Shown here in pieces: positions 1 through 7,621 of a stretch of 64,000 nucleotides of DNA (positions are counted from its first letter, which is position 1; each line of letters begins with the position of its first letter). The position numbers were made by a program, and so were the translations under genes. This DNA is from Oscillospiraceae bacterium (GTDB lineage Bacteria; Bacillota; Clostridia; Oscillospirales; Oscillospiraceae). The notes beneath the pieces are model-generated. The model made no database searches. It saw nothing but the letters and a program-made list of their open reading frames with translations, and was not told where the DNA came from. The DNA is taken from NCBI GenBank assembly GCA_017439425.1, contig JAFSJE010000020.1, positions 27,384 to 91,383 of the forward strand, in the 5' to 3' direction.

Positions 1-1728
1 CTCGACCTCGACGCGCTGGTGATATCGTTCGGTACGATATCCGCGATTCCGGATCCTGTACCGCTCGAGAAATTTGTATCGCGCCTGCCGAAGGTGCCGA
101 TAATCCTTCTCGAGGATGAGACGAAGCTGCCGAACTCGACCTTTATCACGATCGATAACTACGTCGGTATGAAGAGCTGCGTCGACCATCTTATCGAGGA
201 GCACAAATACAAGAATATACTCTTCCTCGCGGGGCCGAAGGGCATACATGACGCGGAAATGCGTAAAAAGGCGTATCTCGACTCCATGAAGGCGCACGGG
301 CTTGAGGTAAAGCCCGATATGCTCGTTCACGGCAACTTCACAGACCACGTTGAGCCTGCACTTGAAAAGCTCCTCGCGGCTTATCCGCACCCGGACGCGA
401 TTGTCTGCGCCAATGATGAGATGGCGGAGTGTACTTACAGAGTGCTTCGCGCGCACGGTCTGCAGCCCGGCAAGGACGTCGGAGTTACAGGCTTTGACGA
501 TAACGGCGCCGCAGTCTATATGGATCCGCCGCTAACGAGCGTACGCCAGAACTGCGAAAAGGTCGCTTCCGAGGTGGTCCGGATCGTAAAGTCCTATCTG
601 CGCGGAGAGCATCCGGAGCCGGTGTATCTTCCGGCGGAGCTTGTCCTGCGCAATTCCTGCGGGTGCGACGGAGATAACGAGAATACCGTGATCAGAAAGC
701 AGAAGCGCGCGCAGATGGACCGCAGAAAAATCAAGCAGCTCATGAACGAGAACATGATCTGCTCGCTTATGCTTCGCAATCTTCTCAAGGAGGATATCTC
801 CGTCCACGACTTTTTCCACAATCTCGCGCGAGTTCTCGGTTCTTTCGGAACGGAAAAATCCGTTATAGCGCTGCTTCCTGAGCCGCTTGACGTCACAAAA
901 TGCGATAAGCTCTTTCTGCCGGATGAGATAAAAGTCCACATGCTTATGAGCGACGGGCAAATCGAGACCTTCTCGCGCAAGGAGGCGCCGACGCTTCTCG
1001 CCTATGAAAAGGGCGCGTACAGCCACGATCCGCACCCGAACAACACGCCGAAGGCTGTATTTCCGCTCTTTTACGGCAATATTCACTACGGTGTTTTCAT
1101 AGCCTCGATAAAGCAGGCGGATATGATATTCTTCTATTCGCTCTCACTTGAAATCGGCACCGGACTGCGCTATCTCTTTATGGCTCTTGCCGAGCAGGAG
1201 GCGAGAAAGGCACTTGAGGAGAAAAATCAGATCCTCGACTTCTCCGCTACCCATGATCTTCTGACCGGACTTCTCAACCGCGCCGGAGTGATGAACAAGG
1301 TGTATAATTTAATTCGCGGTGAGGCGGAGAATGCGCGGTTTACCGTAATAGTGGCGGATATAGACCATCTGAAGCAGATAAACGATACCTTCGGTCACAG
1401 CGGCGGCGACAAATCTATTGAATCCGCGGCGAAAATACTCCGCGGTGTGCTTCCGGCTCATTCTCCGATAGGCAGGGCAGGCGGCGACGAGTTTATCGCG
1501 CTTTTCAAGTGTGACGATACCCATGACGAGGCTTGGTTCAAGTCCGCGATAAAGGAAGCCAGCGCGAGATTCAATGCTGAAAGCGGCCTTCCGTTCTACG
1601 TTGAGCTTTCCGTCGGCTGCGCTGTGTTCAATAAAGCCGAGGCATCGGAGATTCCGGCCTTCATCAAGACCGCCGACGTTGACCTTTACAAGGCGAAAAA
1701 GCTTCGCCGCCAAAGCGTGATTAAGTAA
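1..1728 (+). CDS. LacI-type sugar-binding domain fused to GGDEF diguanylate cyclase (5' end outside window)
   Basis: The reading frame is open from base 1, so the start lies upstream and only the last 575 residues are visible. The first ~220 residues look like the periplasmic-binding-protein fold of LacI/GalR regulators, ending in a VTGFDD stretch followed by PPLTSVRQ. A ~180-residue linker follows, then a GGDEF domain with DIDHLKQINDTFGH and an intact GGDEF at about residues 494-498. No RxxD product-inhibition site lies five residues before GGDEF. The protein probably makes c-di-GMP in response to a small ligand. Whether an HTH or a signal sequence precedes the sensor cannot be seen. A bidirectional terminator follows. 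The cyclase call is firm; the ligand is unknown. Confidence 0.85.
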   Translation, partial: LDLDALVISFGTISAIPDPVPLEKFVSRLPKVPIILLEDETKLPNSTFITIDNYVGMKSCVDHLIEEHKYKNILFLAGPKGIHDAEMRKKAYLDSMKAHGLEVKPDMLVHGNFTDHVEPALEKLLAAYPHPDAIVCANDEMAECTYRVLRAHGLQPGKDVGVTGFDDNGAAVYMDPPLTSVRQNCEKVASEVVRIVKSYLRGEHPEPVYLPAELVLRNSCGCDGDNENTVIRKQKRAQMDRRKIKQLMNENMICSLMLRNLLKEDISVHDFFHNLARVLGSFGTEKSVIALLPEPLDVTKCDKLFLPDEIKVHMLMSDGQIETFSRKEAPTLLAYEKGAYSHDPHPNNTPKAVFPLFYGNIHYGVFIASIKQADMIFFYSLSLEIGTGLRYLFMALAEQEARKALEEKNQILDFSATHDLLTGLLNRAGVMNKVYNLIRGEAENARFTVIVADIDHLKQINDTFGHSGGDKSIESAAKILRGVLPAHSPIGRAGGDEFIALFKCDDTHDEAWFKSAIKEASARFNAESGLPFYVELSVGCAVFNKAEASEIPAFIKTADVDLYKAKKLRRQSVIK

Positions 1729-1731
1729 ATT

Positions 1732-1761
1732 AAAACGGACTGCCTTCTGACAGTCCGTTTT
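1732..1761. terminator. Bidirectional terminator between convergent genes
   Basis: An 11-bp perfect stem (AAAACGGACTG / CAGTCCGTTTT) with an 8-nt loop has A- and T-rich ends. It sits between the GGDEF gene and the convergent lipoprotein gene, so it can serve both. Confidence 0.85.
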
Positions 1762-1764
1762 GTG

Positions 1765-2439
1765 TTATGCAACTCTTCTGCCGCTGAGGAAGCGATCCTC
1801 CCAATACTGAACGGCCATATTCTGAAGCTTTGTGGGCGTTTTCGAGTTGTTGCAGGCGATGAACTGATCATCGCCGACGTAGATTCCGACAAATCCTGCG
1901 CTGCCGCCGATCTCATTCGAGAATACCACGATATCGCCGGGGAGCAGACTGTTTCGCGCAACTTCCTCGCCGGCGGAGGCTATCTCAGAGCTTCTGCGCG
2001 GTATCTTTACGCCGTTTTCCTTGCAGACGTAGTAGACAAATCCGGAGTTATCAAAGGTGTCGGGGCCTTGACCTCCGTCGGCGTATTCGGTGCCGATAAG
2101 CTCCTTCGCGAGCGCTACTATCTTCTCAGCCGTGGTGCTTGCGACTTCGGGTTCAGGCTGCGGTTCGGGTTCCGGCTCGGGCTCGGGCTGCGGTTCGGGC
2201 TCCGGTTCAGGTTCCGGCTCGGGTAGGGGCGCGATCTCCGGTTCCGGCAGAGGCTCAGGGTCCGATTCGGACTGAGGTTCCGGTTCCGGCAGGGGCGCGG
2301 GCTCGACCTCCTGATCGGGTGCAGCCTCGTCGGTTTTGATGTTCTCCTGCGGCGCTTCCTCCTTCTGCTTGCAGCCGGAAAACAGCGCTGCGAGCAGAAG
2401 CGCGGCAAGAGTGAGCGCGAGTATTCTTCTGTATTTCAT
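1765..2439 (-). CDS. Proline-rich lipoprotein with a degenerate NlpC/P60 domain
   Basis: The start is the ATG at 2439, preceded by GGAGGAACAC; an upstream in-frame ATG lacks such a site. The 224-residue product has a lipoprotein signal peptide ending in the lipobox LFSGC. A ~75-residue linker of repeated Pro-Glu pairs follows, then an NlpC/P60-like domain of ~120 residues. Family members hydrolyse cell-wall peptides with a Cys in DCSG and a His in HVGIY. Here these positions read FDNSGF and GFVGIY, so Cys is replaced by Asn and His by Phe. The domain is therefore probably non-catalytic, perhaps a wall-binding protein. It is divergently transcribed from the asparaginase gene, apparently sharing a palindromic -35 element. 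Confidence 0.8.
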   Translation of the reverse strand: MKYRRILALTLAALLLAALFSGCKQKEEAPQENIKTDEAAPDQEVEPAPLPEPEPQSESDPEPLPEPEIAPLPEPEPEPEPEPQPEPEPEPEPQPEPEVASTTAEKIVALAKELIGTEYADGGQGPDTFDNSGFVYYVCKENGVKIPRRSSEIASAGEEVARNSLLPGDIVVFSNEIGGSAGFVGIYVGDDQFIACNNSKTPTKLQNMAVQYWEDRFLSGRRVA

Positions 2440-2471
2440 TGTGTTCCTCCAAAATATCTGTATATATCGCA

Positions 2472-2499
2472 ATTATACCACCGAAAATATTTTTTGCAA
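2472..2499 (-). promoter_or_regulatory. Promoter of the NlpC/P60-like lipoprotein
   Basis: On the minus strand TTGCAA (2499-2494) is followed after 16 bp by TATAAT (2477-2472), about 33 bp before the start codon. The -35 hexamer is self-complementary and is shared with the divergent asparaginase promoter. Confidence 0.6.
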
Positions 2500-2522
2500 C
2501 AGCTTTAGTGCTGTGATATACT
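2494..2522 (+). promoter_or_regulatory. Promoter of the asparaginase gene
   Basis: TTGCAA (2494-2499), a 17-bp spacer and TATACT (2517-2522). The predicted start of transcription is about 7 bp later, giving a very short leader that begins near the ribosome binding site GGGAGGTGAG. Confidence 0.5.
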
Positions 2523-2541
2523 TTTCATGGGAGGTGAGAGC

Positions 2542-3507
2542 ATGAGAAAAGTCATAATCCTTGCCACCGGCGGCACAATTGCCGGAGTCGGAAGAAGGGG
2601 CAGAAGTCTCGGCTATACCTCCGGCGCGCTCTCGGCGGAGGAGCTTATCGCCGCGGTGCCGGAGATAGCTTCTGTCGCTCCGGTTGAAACTGTGCAGGTG
2701 TGTAATCTCAATTCCGACGATATAAGCGCCGAGATATGGCTCGACCTTGCAAAAAGGATCAACGCCCTTTCGAGAGACGACGGCGTGGCGGGGTTTGTTG
2801 TGACCCACGGCACCGACACTCTCGAGGAGACTGCGTACTTTCTGAATCTCGCGGTCAAGACCCGCAAGCCCGTGGTGCTGACAGGCTCAATGCGGCCCTC
2901 GACCTCCATTTCACCGGACGGGCCGATGAATCTCTACGAATCAGTATGCGTTGCAGCGTCGAAAAACGCCTGCAACCGCGGCGTCATGGCGGTTTTTTCC
3001 GACAGAATATACTCGGCACGTTCTGTTACAAAGACAAACACCTACCACGTTATGGCGATCTCTGCCGGTCAGACCGGCGCGATCGGCGTAGTGCGCGACG
3101 GAGAGGTCTATCTCTCCGACTGGCCTGACAGAGCCCATACCTGCGATACGGAATTTGAAGTTGAACTGCTGAGGACTCTTCCGAAGGTTGGAATTTGCTA
3201 TTTTGCCGTGGACTCCGACCCGGACGTTCTGCGTTACATGGCTCGGGGATGCGAAGGAATTGTAATTGCCGGCGCCGGCGCGGGTGAGTTCAGCCGCGCG
3301 TTTCTCGAGATCATAGACTCTCTCACCGTCCCCGTTGTCATCAGCTCCCGCGTAAACGACAGCCTCATAACGCAGGACACTCTCATGAGTAAATCTGCCA
3401 TAGCTTCTGATTCACTCTCGCCGCAGAAGGCGGCGGTGCTACTGCGCCTCGGACTGACTGTAACGCGCGATATTGACAAGCTGCGCGGGATGTTTCGGAA
3501 ATACTGA
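2542..3507 (+). CDS. ansA: L-asparaginase
   Basis: Hydrolyses asparagine to aspartate and ammonia. The chosen ATG at 2542 follows GGGAGGTGAG; an in-frame ATG 15 bp upstream would place this site inside the gene. The 321-residue protein has both family signatures: TGGTIAG with the nucleophilic Thr at residue 12, and THGTDTLEET at 88-97 with the second Thr/Asp pair. A conserved Lys lies in the later SVTKTN segment. There is no signal peptide, so it should act in the cytoplasm, although the sequence pattern also resembles type II enzymes. An α/β hydrolase gene follows 11 bp downstream, probably in the same transcript. The family is certain; the type I versus II symbol is less so. Confidence 0.9.
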   Translation: MRKVIILATGGTIAGVGRRGRSLGYTSGALSAEELIAAVPEIASVAPVETVQVCNLNSDDISAEIWLDLAKRINALSRDDGVAGFVVTHGTDTLEETAYFLNLAVKTRKPVVLTGSMRPSTSISPDGPMNLYESVCVAASKNACNRGVMAVFSDRIYSARSVTKTNTYHVMAISAGQTGAIGVVRDGEVYLSDWPDRAHTCDTEFEVELLRTLPKVGICYFAVDSDPDVLRYMARGCEGIVIAGAGAGEFSRAFLEIIDSLTVPVVISSRVNDSLITQDTLMSKSAIASDSLSPQKAAVLLRLGLTVTRDIDKLRGMFRKY

Positions 3508-3518
3508 GAGGCGAGAAT

Positions 3519-4310
3519 ATGAAATTTATAGAATCCGGTACTGCCTTCGGCATGGATTACGCTGCGTTCGGAATGGGGGATAGGGCGCTCATCGTGCTTC
3601 CCGGGCTATCCGACGGGCTTGCGACGGTGCGTGGCAAGGCGCTCGCGCTTGTGGCGCCGTACATTCCGCATCTTAAAGATCACCGTGTTTATATGTTCAG
3701 CAGGAGAATCGATCTCAAAATCGGCGATAGCATTGACGTTATGGCGCGCGACCAGCTTCGCGCCCTCGATGAGCTGCAGGTTGAAAAATTTTCCGTTCTC
3801 GGCGTCTCTGAGGGCGGTATGATAGCTGCCTCTATCGCGCTTCTCGCGCCGGAGAGGGTTGAAAGGCTCGTCCTCGCGGTCAGCGCGGCGGGAGTGAACG
3901 ATACTTTACGCGAAAATATCTCACGCTGGCTCGAGCTTGCAGACCGAGGCGACCACGGCGCAATTATGCGCGACACGGCGGAGAAGAGCTATTCCGAGGG
4001 CTATCTCAGAGCGATGCGAAAAATGTACCCTGTTCTCGGCCTTATCGGAAAGCCAAAGAGCTACGACCGCTTCAGGGCTAACTGCGAGGCGATAATCGCA
4101 TTCGACAAGCGCGGTGAGATCGGAAAAATATCCAGCCCGACGCTCATAATCGGTGGCGGGAGGGATAAAATCGTCGGCGCGGACGCTTCCCCGGAGCTGC
4201 ATTCGCTGATCCCCGGGAGTGAAATGTATCTCTATCCTGACCTCGGTCACGGGCTATATGAGGAGTCCGGCGATTTCTATAAGAAAGTTTTTGAGTTTAT
4301 AGACAGCTAA
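3519..4310 (+). CDS. α/β-hydrolase
   Basis: A 263-residue cytoplasmic protein of the α/β-hydrolase fold. The nucleophile elbow is GVSEGG (about residues 95-100). The acid is probably the Asp in GGGRDKIV and the His lies in DLGHGLYEE near the C terminus, so the catalytic triad appears complete. A weak RBS (GAGAGGCGAG) precedes the ATG. It is likely co-transcribed with the asparaginase gene 11 bp upstream and is followed by a strong terminator. The substrate cannot be told from sequence; an esterase or peptidase role is possible. Confidence 0.8.
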   Translation: MKFIESGTAFGMDYAAFGMGDRALIVLPGLSDGLATVRGKALALVAPYIPHLKDHRVYMFSRRIDLKIGDSIDVMARDQLRALDELQVEKFSVLGVSEGGMIAASIALLAPERVERLVLAVSAAGVNDTLRENISRWLELADRGDHGAIMRDTAEKSYSEGYLRAMRKMYPVLGLIGKPKSYDRFRANCEAIIAFDKRGEIGKISSPTLIIGGGRDKIVGADASPELHSLIPGSEMYLYPDLGHGLYEESGDFYKKVFEFIDS

Positions 4311-4337
4311 AGCGCCCCCCCTTTGGAGGGCGCTTTT
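4309..4337. terminator. Bidirectional terminator
   Basis: AAAGCGCCC pairs with GGGCGCTTT around a short loop, followed by T residues. It separates the hydrolase gene from the convergent LUD gene. Confidence 0.8.
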
Positions 4338-4341
4338 AATA

Positions 4342-4971
4342 TCAGAAGCCAAGATTATCGTTTACAAGTATAAGATGAATTCTGTCCTTGTGGCGAGAAA
4401 AGCGCGTGATGAGAAACTGACAGCAGATCGTGTCGGGACTCTTGCAGTCAGCGCAGGCGCCGGTCGCGGAACATGGTGTGGAGAGACCGAAGCGCTGAGC
4501 GTTTATTGGCGCGGCGACGTTTCTCGCGCGCTTCATGGCGGAGTCGAGGTCGGGCGTGATTTTGTTCATGCCGACGATGAAAATGACCTTCTTCGGCCCC
4601 TGCGCTATGGCGGATACGCGGTTTGCGTTGCCGTCGATATTGACGAGTATGCCGTCCTCGGTTACTGCGTTACAGCCTGCGAGGAAAACGTCGGCGTCGT
4701 AGGCGGCGAGCATAGCTGCGCGCTTGTCAGTCATGGCGTCGCGGTCGATGAAATTATAATTGCCGTCCTTAATTGCGCTCACAAGTCCTATTTCGTGGGC
4801 GCTCATAGCACCGCCCATTGTAACGCTCGCGCCCTCGGGAATGAGGGATAGAGCGATTTTCAGCGCGTCGTCACGGCTCTCAGCCCAATAGCCGGTCATG
4901 TTGCGGGTGCCGAGCCCTTTTATAACCTTCTTTGCGAGAAGTGTGTTCCTTTTCGTTATGTTTTCGTTCAT
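4342..4971 (-). CDS. LUD-domain protein (LutB/LutC-like, DUF162)
   Basis: A 209-residue protein of the LUD family, whose better known members take part in lactate oxidation and electron transfer. The N-terminal part carries the family pattern VTMGGAMSAHEIG. The C-terminal part has a Cys cluster, TPCSATGACADC followed by TICC, that could bind a metal or an iron-sulfur centre. It starts at an ATG behind GGAGGTGCGGC. It stands alone, without the LutA or LutB partners, as is common for clostridial stand-alone LUD proteins of unknown substrate. A role in lactate use is therefore not established. Confidence 0.8.
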   Translation of the reverse strand: MNENITKRNTLLAKKVIKGLGTRNMTGYWAESRDDALKIALSLIPEGASVTMGGAMSAHEIGLVSAIKDGNYNFIDRDAMTDKRAAMLAAYDADVFLAGCNAVTEDGILVNIDGNANRVSAIAQGPKKVIFIVGMNKITPDLDSAMKRARNVAAPINAQRFGLSTPCSATGACADCKSPDTICCQFLITRFSRHKDRIHLILVNDNLGF

Positions 4972-5044
4972 GCCGCACCTCCGTTTTTTATTTAGATTTT
5001 ACGAGCCGCGGCACATAAAGTCAACATAAAATTGAAAAATCACC

Positions 5045-5073
5045 TTGAAATGGAGTCTGTGACATGATATTAT
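5045..5073 (+). promoter_or_regulatory. Promoter upstream of the 93-residue protein
   Basis: TTGAAA (5045-5050), a 17-bp spacer and TATTAT (5068-5073), with the start codon 34 bp downstream behind CAGGAGAGA. Confidence 0.6.
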
Positions 5074-5107
5074 ATTTACAGCAATTTAATCAATCAGGAG
5101 AGAGAAT

Positions 5108-5389
5108 ATGAATAAGGTTTTCATTGCAAGCCTCGTCCGGAACGGCGTGCTCGGCGGTAGTCTTACGGTTGACGATTCAGCGGTTACTTACAGAACGGGA
5201 AAGCTCACCGTACCAGAAAAGCTCAGAAATCTTCGCATTCCCTTTGGCGATATAGCCTCTTATGAAACGAGCGTAGCCAAAACCATACTCTATCTCAAAA
5301 ACGGTGAGAGCTATACTTTCATCGTTTTCGGCAACGGCAAATTTGCCGCCCTTCTCTCAGAAAAAAGAATTGCTGGCCATCATAAATAA
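5108..5389 (+). CDS. Small protein of unknown function, possibly GRAM/PH-like
   Basis: 93 residues, starting at an ATG behind CAGGAGAGAAT with a good promoter upstream. The alternating β-strand pattern (GGSLTVDDSAVTYRTGKL, then IPFGDIASYE, then TILYLKNGESYTFIVF) is reminiscent of GRAM or bacterial PH-like folds, but no signature proves this. There is no signal peptide or membrane segment. It is transcribed alone and ends at a terminator. Function unknown. Confidence 0.65.
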   Translation: MNKVFIASLVRNGVLGGSLTVDDSAVTYRTGKLTVPEKLRNLRIPFGDIASYETSVAKTILYLKNGESYTFIVFGNGKFAALLSEKRIAGHHK

Positions 5390-5421
5390 ATTTATTGGGC
5401 TGCAAAAAAGTCCCAAAGCAA

Positions 5422-5458
5422 AGTGAGAAGTCGTCAGAAAGCGGCTTCTCGCTTTTTT
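5422..5458 (+). terminator. Intrinsic terminator
   Basis: A 12-bp stem (AGTGAGAAGTCG / CGGCTTCTCGCT, two G-T pairs) is followed by TTTTTT. Confidence 0.8.
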
Positions 5459-5540
5459 CGTATAAGAAACGGCTGCCCCCTTACGGAAGCTTGTGCTTTT
5501 TTATCGCTGCTTTTTTACAGCGCCTTTTTCTTGTTTTTTT

Positions 5541-5570
5541 TTGCGATCTGTGGCATAATTTCAGTATAAT
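5541..5570 (+). promoter_or_regulatory. Possible promoter of the flavoprotein gene
   Basis: TTGCGA (5541-5546), an 18-bp spacer and a perfect TATAAT (5565-5570). The -10 box lies only 18 bp before the ATG, so the leader would be extremely short; this lowers confidence. Confidence 0.4.
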
Positions 5571-5588
5571 TATACTGGAGGCAAAGCA

Positions 5589-6218
5589 ATGAAGGTACTG
5601 CTTATAAACGGAAGCCCGAAGAAAACGGGTTGTACTGCAAGAGCGCTCGAGGAGGTCGAGAAGACTCTCAATGAGGGTGGAATCGAAACAGAGCTTGTAC
5701 ATATCGGAAAAAGCGCGATACGCGGCTGCGTTTCCTGCGGCGCGTGTGAGAAGATAGGCAGGTGCGTATATTATGACGACCTTGTCAATGAGCTTGCGCC
5801 GAAGTTTGAGGCGGCGGACGGTCTTATAGTCGGCTCGCCGGTGTATTACGGCTCGGCGAACGGCTCGCTTATTGCTCTTCTGGACAGACTTTTCTACTCA
5901 ACCTCGTTCTCAAAGCGTATGAAGGTCGGCGCCGTAGTTGTATCATGCCGCAGGGGCGGCAACACCGCGGCCTTTGATGTTCTTAACAAGTATTTCACGA
6001 TTTCCGAGATGCCGGTCGTTTCAAGCCAGTACTGGAACATGGTGCACGGCTTTACGCGAGAGGACGTCGAAAAGGACCTCGAGGGCTTGCAGACTATGCG
6101 CGTTCTCGGCAGAAACGCTGCGTTTCTTATCCGCGCAATAGCCGTCGAGAGGGAGAAAAACGGACTTCCCGCAAGGGAAGAAAACCGCGCCTTTACCTCG
6201 TTCCCGGACGGCAAATAA
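5589..6218 (+). CDS. Iron-sulfur flavoprotein / NAD(P)H-dependent FMN reductase family
   Basis: A 209-residue flavodoxin-fold protein. The FMN phosphate-binding loop is INGSPKKTGCT at residues 6-16. A compact Cys motif, C47-X2-C50-X2-C53-X5-C59, matches the 4Fe-4S site of iron-sulfur flavoproteins. GSPVYYGSANG is the second flavin-binding stretch. It should transfer electrons in the cytoplasm; donor and acceptor are unknown. The gene starts behind TGGAGG and leads an operon with an α/β-hydrolase (9 bp gap) and a 90-residue protein (2 bp gap). Confidence 0.85.
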   Translation: MKVLLINGSPKKTGCTARALEEVEKTLNEGGIETELVHIGKSAIRGCVSCGACEKIGRCVYYDDLVNELAPKFEAADGLIVGSPVYYGSANGSLIALLDRLFYSTSFSKRMKVGAVVVSCRRGGNTAAFDVLNKYFTISEMPVVSSQYWNMVHGFTREDVEKDLEGLQTMRVLGRNAAFLIRAIAVEREKNGLPAREENRAFTSFPDGK

Positions 6219-6227
6219 GGTGAAAAT

Positions 6228-7061
6228 ATGTACATATCCCTTGATAAACCAGAGGACGTCAACGCAGAGATAATCAGAATCAGAACCGTCGGCAAAAGGA
6301 GCGTTCCGGTCATCGTAATAACTCCGCAGGAGGCGAAGGCAAACGCTCCCGCTGTGCTTTGGCTTCACGGCGGCGGGTACTTTTCCGGTTTGAAGGAAAT
6401 GGTCTATATGTCCCGCGCCATTGACCTTGTGCGCGCTCTCGGCGCCGTCGTCGTCGCGCCGGGGTACACTCTCTCGTTTGTGAAGCCGTATCCCGCGGCG
6501 GTCGAGGACTCCTATGCCGCGCTCAAATGGCTCGACCTCAATGCCTCACGCTACGGCGCCAACACGAATACCATAATCGTCGGCGGGGAGAGTGCAGGCG
6601 GCGGTCTTGCCGCGGCGGTGTGCATGATGGCGCGCGACAGGGGAGAGATAAAGGTCGCGCTCCAGCTTCCGCTATATCCGATGATAGACAACCTCGAGAC
6701 CTCATCCTCGCGCAATAACCACGGCAAAATATGGAATAGCCGACGAAACCGCTTTGCCTGGAGAATGTATCTTCGCAAAAACGCAAAAAGCGAGGCAGAG
6801 CCTTATGCCGCGCCCGCGAGGCAGAAGGATTATCGAAATCTCCCGCCGTGCTACACCTTTGTCAGCTCTGGCGAGCCTTTTTACGCCGAAACGCTGAACT
6901 TTGTCGAAAATCTTAAACAAGCCGGTGTTTACGCAGAGGCGGATGTTTACGATACAGATATCCACTCCTTCGATATGCTCTATCCCGAGCTTGATATAAG
7001 CGTGAAGGCCCGAGAGCGTTTTATCGAAAAGGTGAGCGTCATTATTTCAGAAAGGAACTGA
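6228..7061 (+). CDS. α/β-hydrolase of the HGGG (hormone-sensitive lipase-like) type
   Basis: 277 residues without signal peptide. It has the oxyanion-hole motif HGGGY (WLHGGGYFSG) and the nucleophile elbow GESAGGG, with a His in DIHSFDM near the C terminus; a complete esterase triad is likely. An Abhydrolase_3-type carboxylesterase, probably on acylated small molecules, is the best guess. It is the middle gene of a three-gene operon with the flavoprotein and a small protein. Confidence 0.85.
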   Translation: MYISLDKPEDVNAEIIRIRTVGKRSVPVIVITPQEAKANAPAVLWLHGGGYFSGLKEMVYMSRAIDLVRALGAVVVAPGYTLSFVKPYPAAVEDSYAALKWLDLNASRYGANTNTIIVGGESAGGGLAAAVCMMARDRGEIKVALQLPLYPMIDNLETSSSRNNHGKIWNSRRNRFAWRMYLRKNAKSEAEPYAAPARQKDYRNLPPCYTFVSSGEPFYAETLNFVENLKQAGVYAEADVYDTDIHSFDMLYPELDISVKARERFIEKVSVIISERN

Positions 7062-7063
7062 CT

Positions 7064-7336
7064 ATGCACCCGTATTTTGAAAAGCTCTCTCCGCATGAGC
7101 TAAATAAATCGACCATACTGACCGGCTCGATAGGAGCCGCTTTTGAGGATTTCCGCTATCGCGTAAAGCCCGATGTGAAGGAAGGAAAGGTCTTGTGCTC
7201 GACCTATACCGCGCTTTCCTACGAGAAGGCACAGGACGTAGAGGAGCGAGAGTATACCTACGATGAGCCCGGAGTTGAGGAGATGAAGCTCTGGCTTCAG
7301 GAGCAGTACGAAAAATATCTCAAGAGCCGCGCATAA
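7064..7336 (+). CDS. Conserved small protein of unknown function
   Basis: 90 residues beginning MHPYFEKLSPHEL, 2 bp after the hydrolase stop with AAAGGAACTGACT before the ATG. It is soluble and highly charged, and its Glu-rich C-terminal half is predicted helical. No signature is recognised. The tight spacing argues for co-expression with the flavoprotein and esterase. Its last codons lie inside the terminator stem. Confidence 0.6.
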   Translation: MHPYFEKLSPHELNKSTILTGSIGAAFEDFRYRVKPDVKEGKVLCSTYTALSYEKAQDVEEREYTYDEPGVEEMKLWLQEQYEKYLKSRA

Positions 7337-7350
7337 TCGCGGCTCTTTTG
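7323..7350 (+). terminator. Intrinsic terminator overlapping the end of the 90-residue gene
   Basis: AGAGCCGCG pairs with CGCGGCTCT and is followed by TTTT. The 285 bases from here to the next gene are A+T-rich and contain no gene. An imperfect palindrome, TTGACA...TGTCAA (7504-7531), is the only other mark. Confidence 0.8.
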
Positions 7351-7621
7351 TGTAAATAGCGGCATTTCCAAAATACAAATTATTATATTATGCTTGATTG
7401 AATAGAACAATTTTATTATCTGGACACTGCACGGACTTTGTGTGGAATAACGAATGAAAAGCGCAGAAAGCCTTGATTTTCGGCGGATTATGGCATATAA
7501 TTATTGACACAAAATGTTAAGCATATGTCAATTTAATGTTTTAGCCCGCCGGCTCTTGCCGATTCACCGGGGGCTTTTGTTGCGCTTATTGCGGCGCACA
7601 AAATAATCCGGAGGTTCTGAA

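Noticed and set aside
2140..2320. Tandem GC-rich repeats that could suggest a repeat array or CRISPR
   Set aside because: They encode the Pro-Glu stalk of the lipoprotein in frame; there are no spacers of uniform length.
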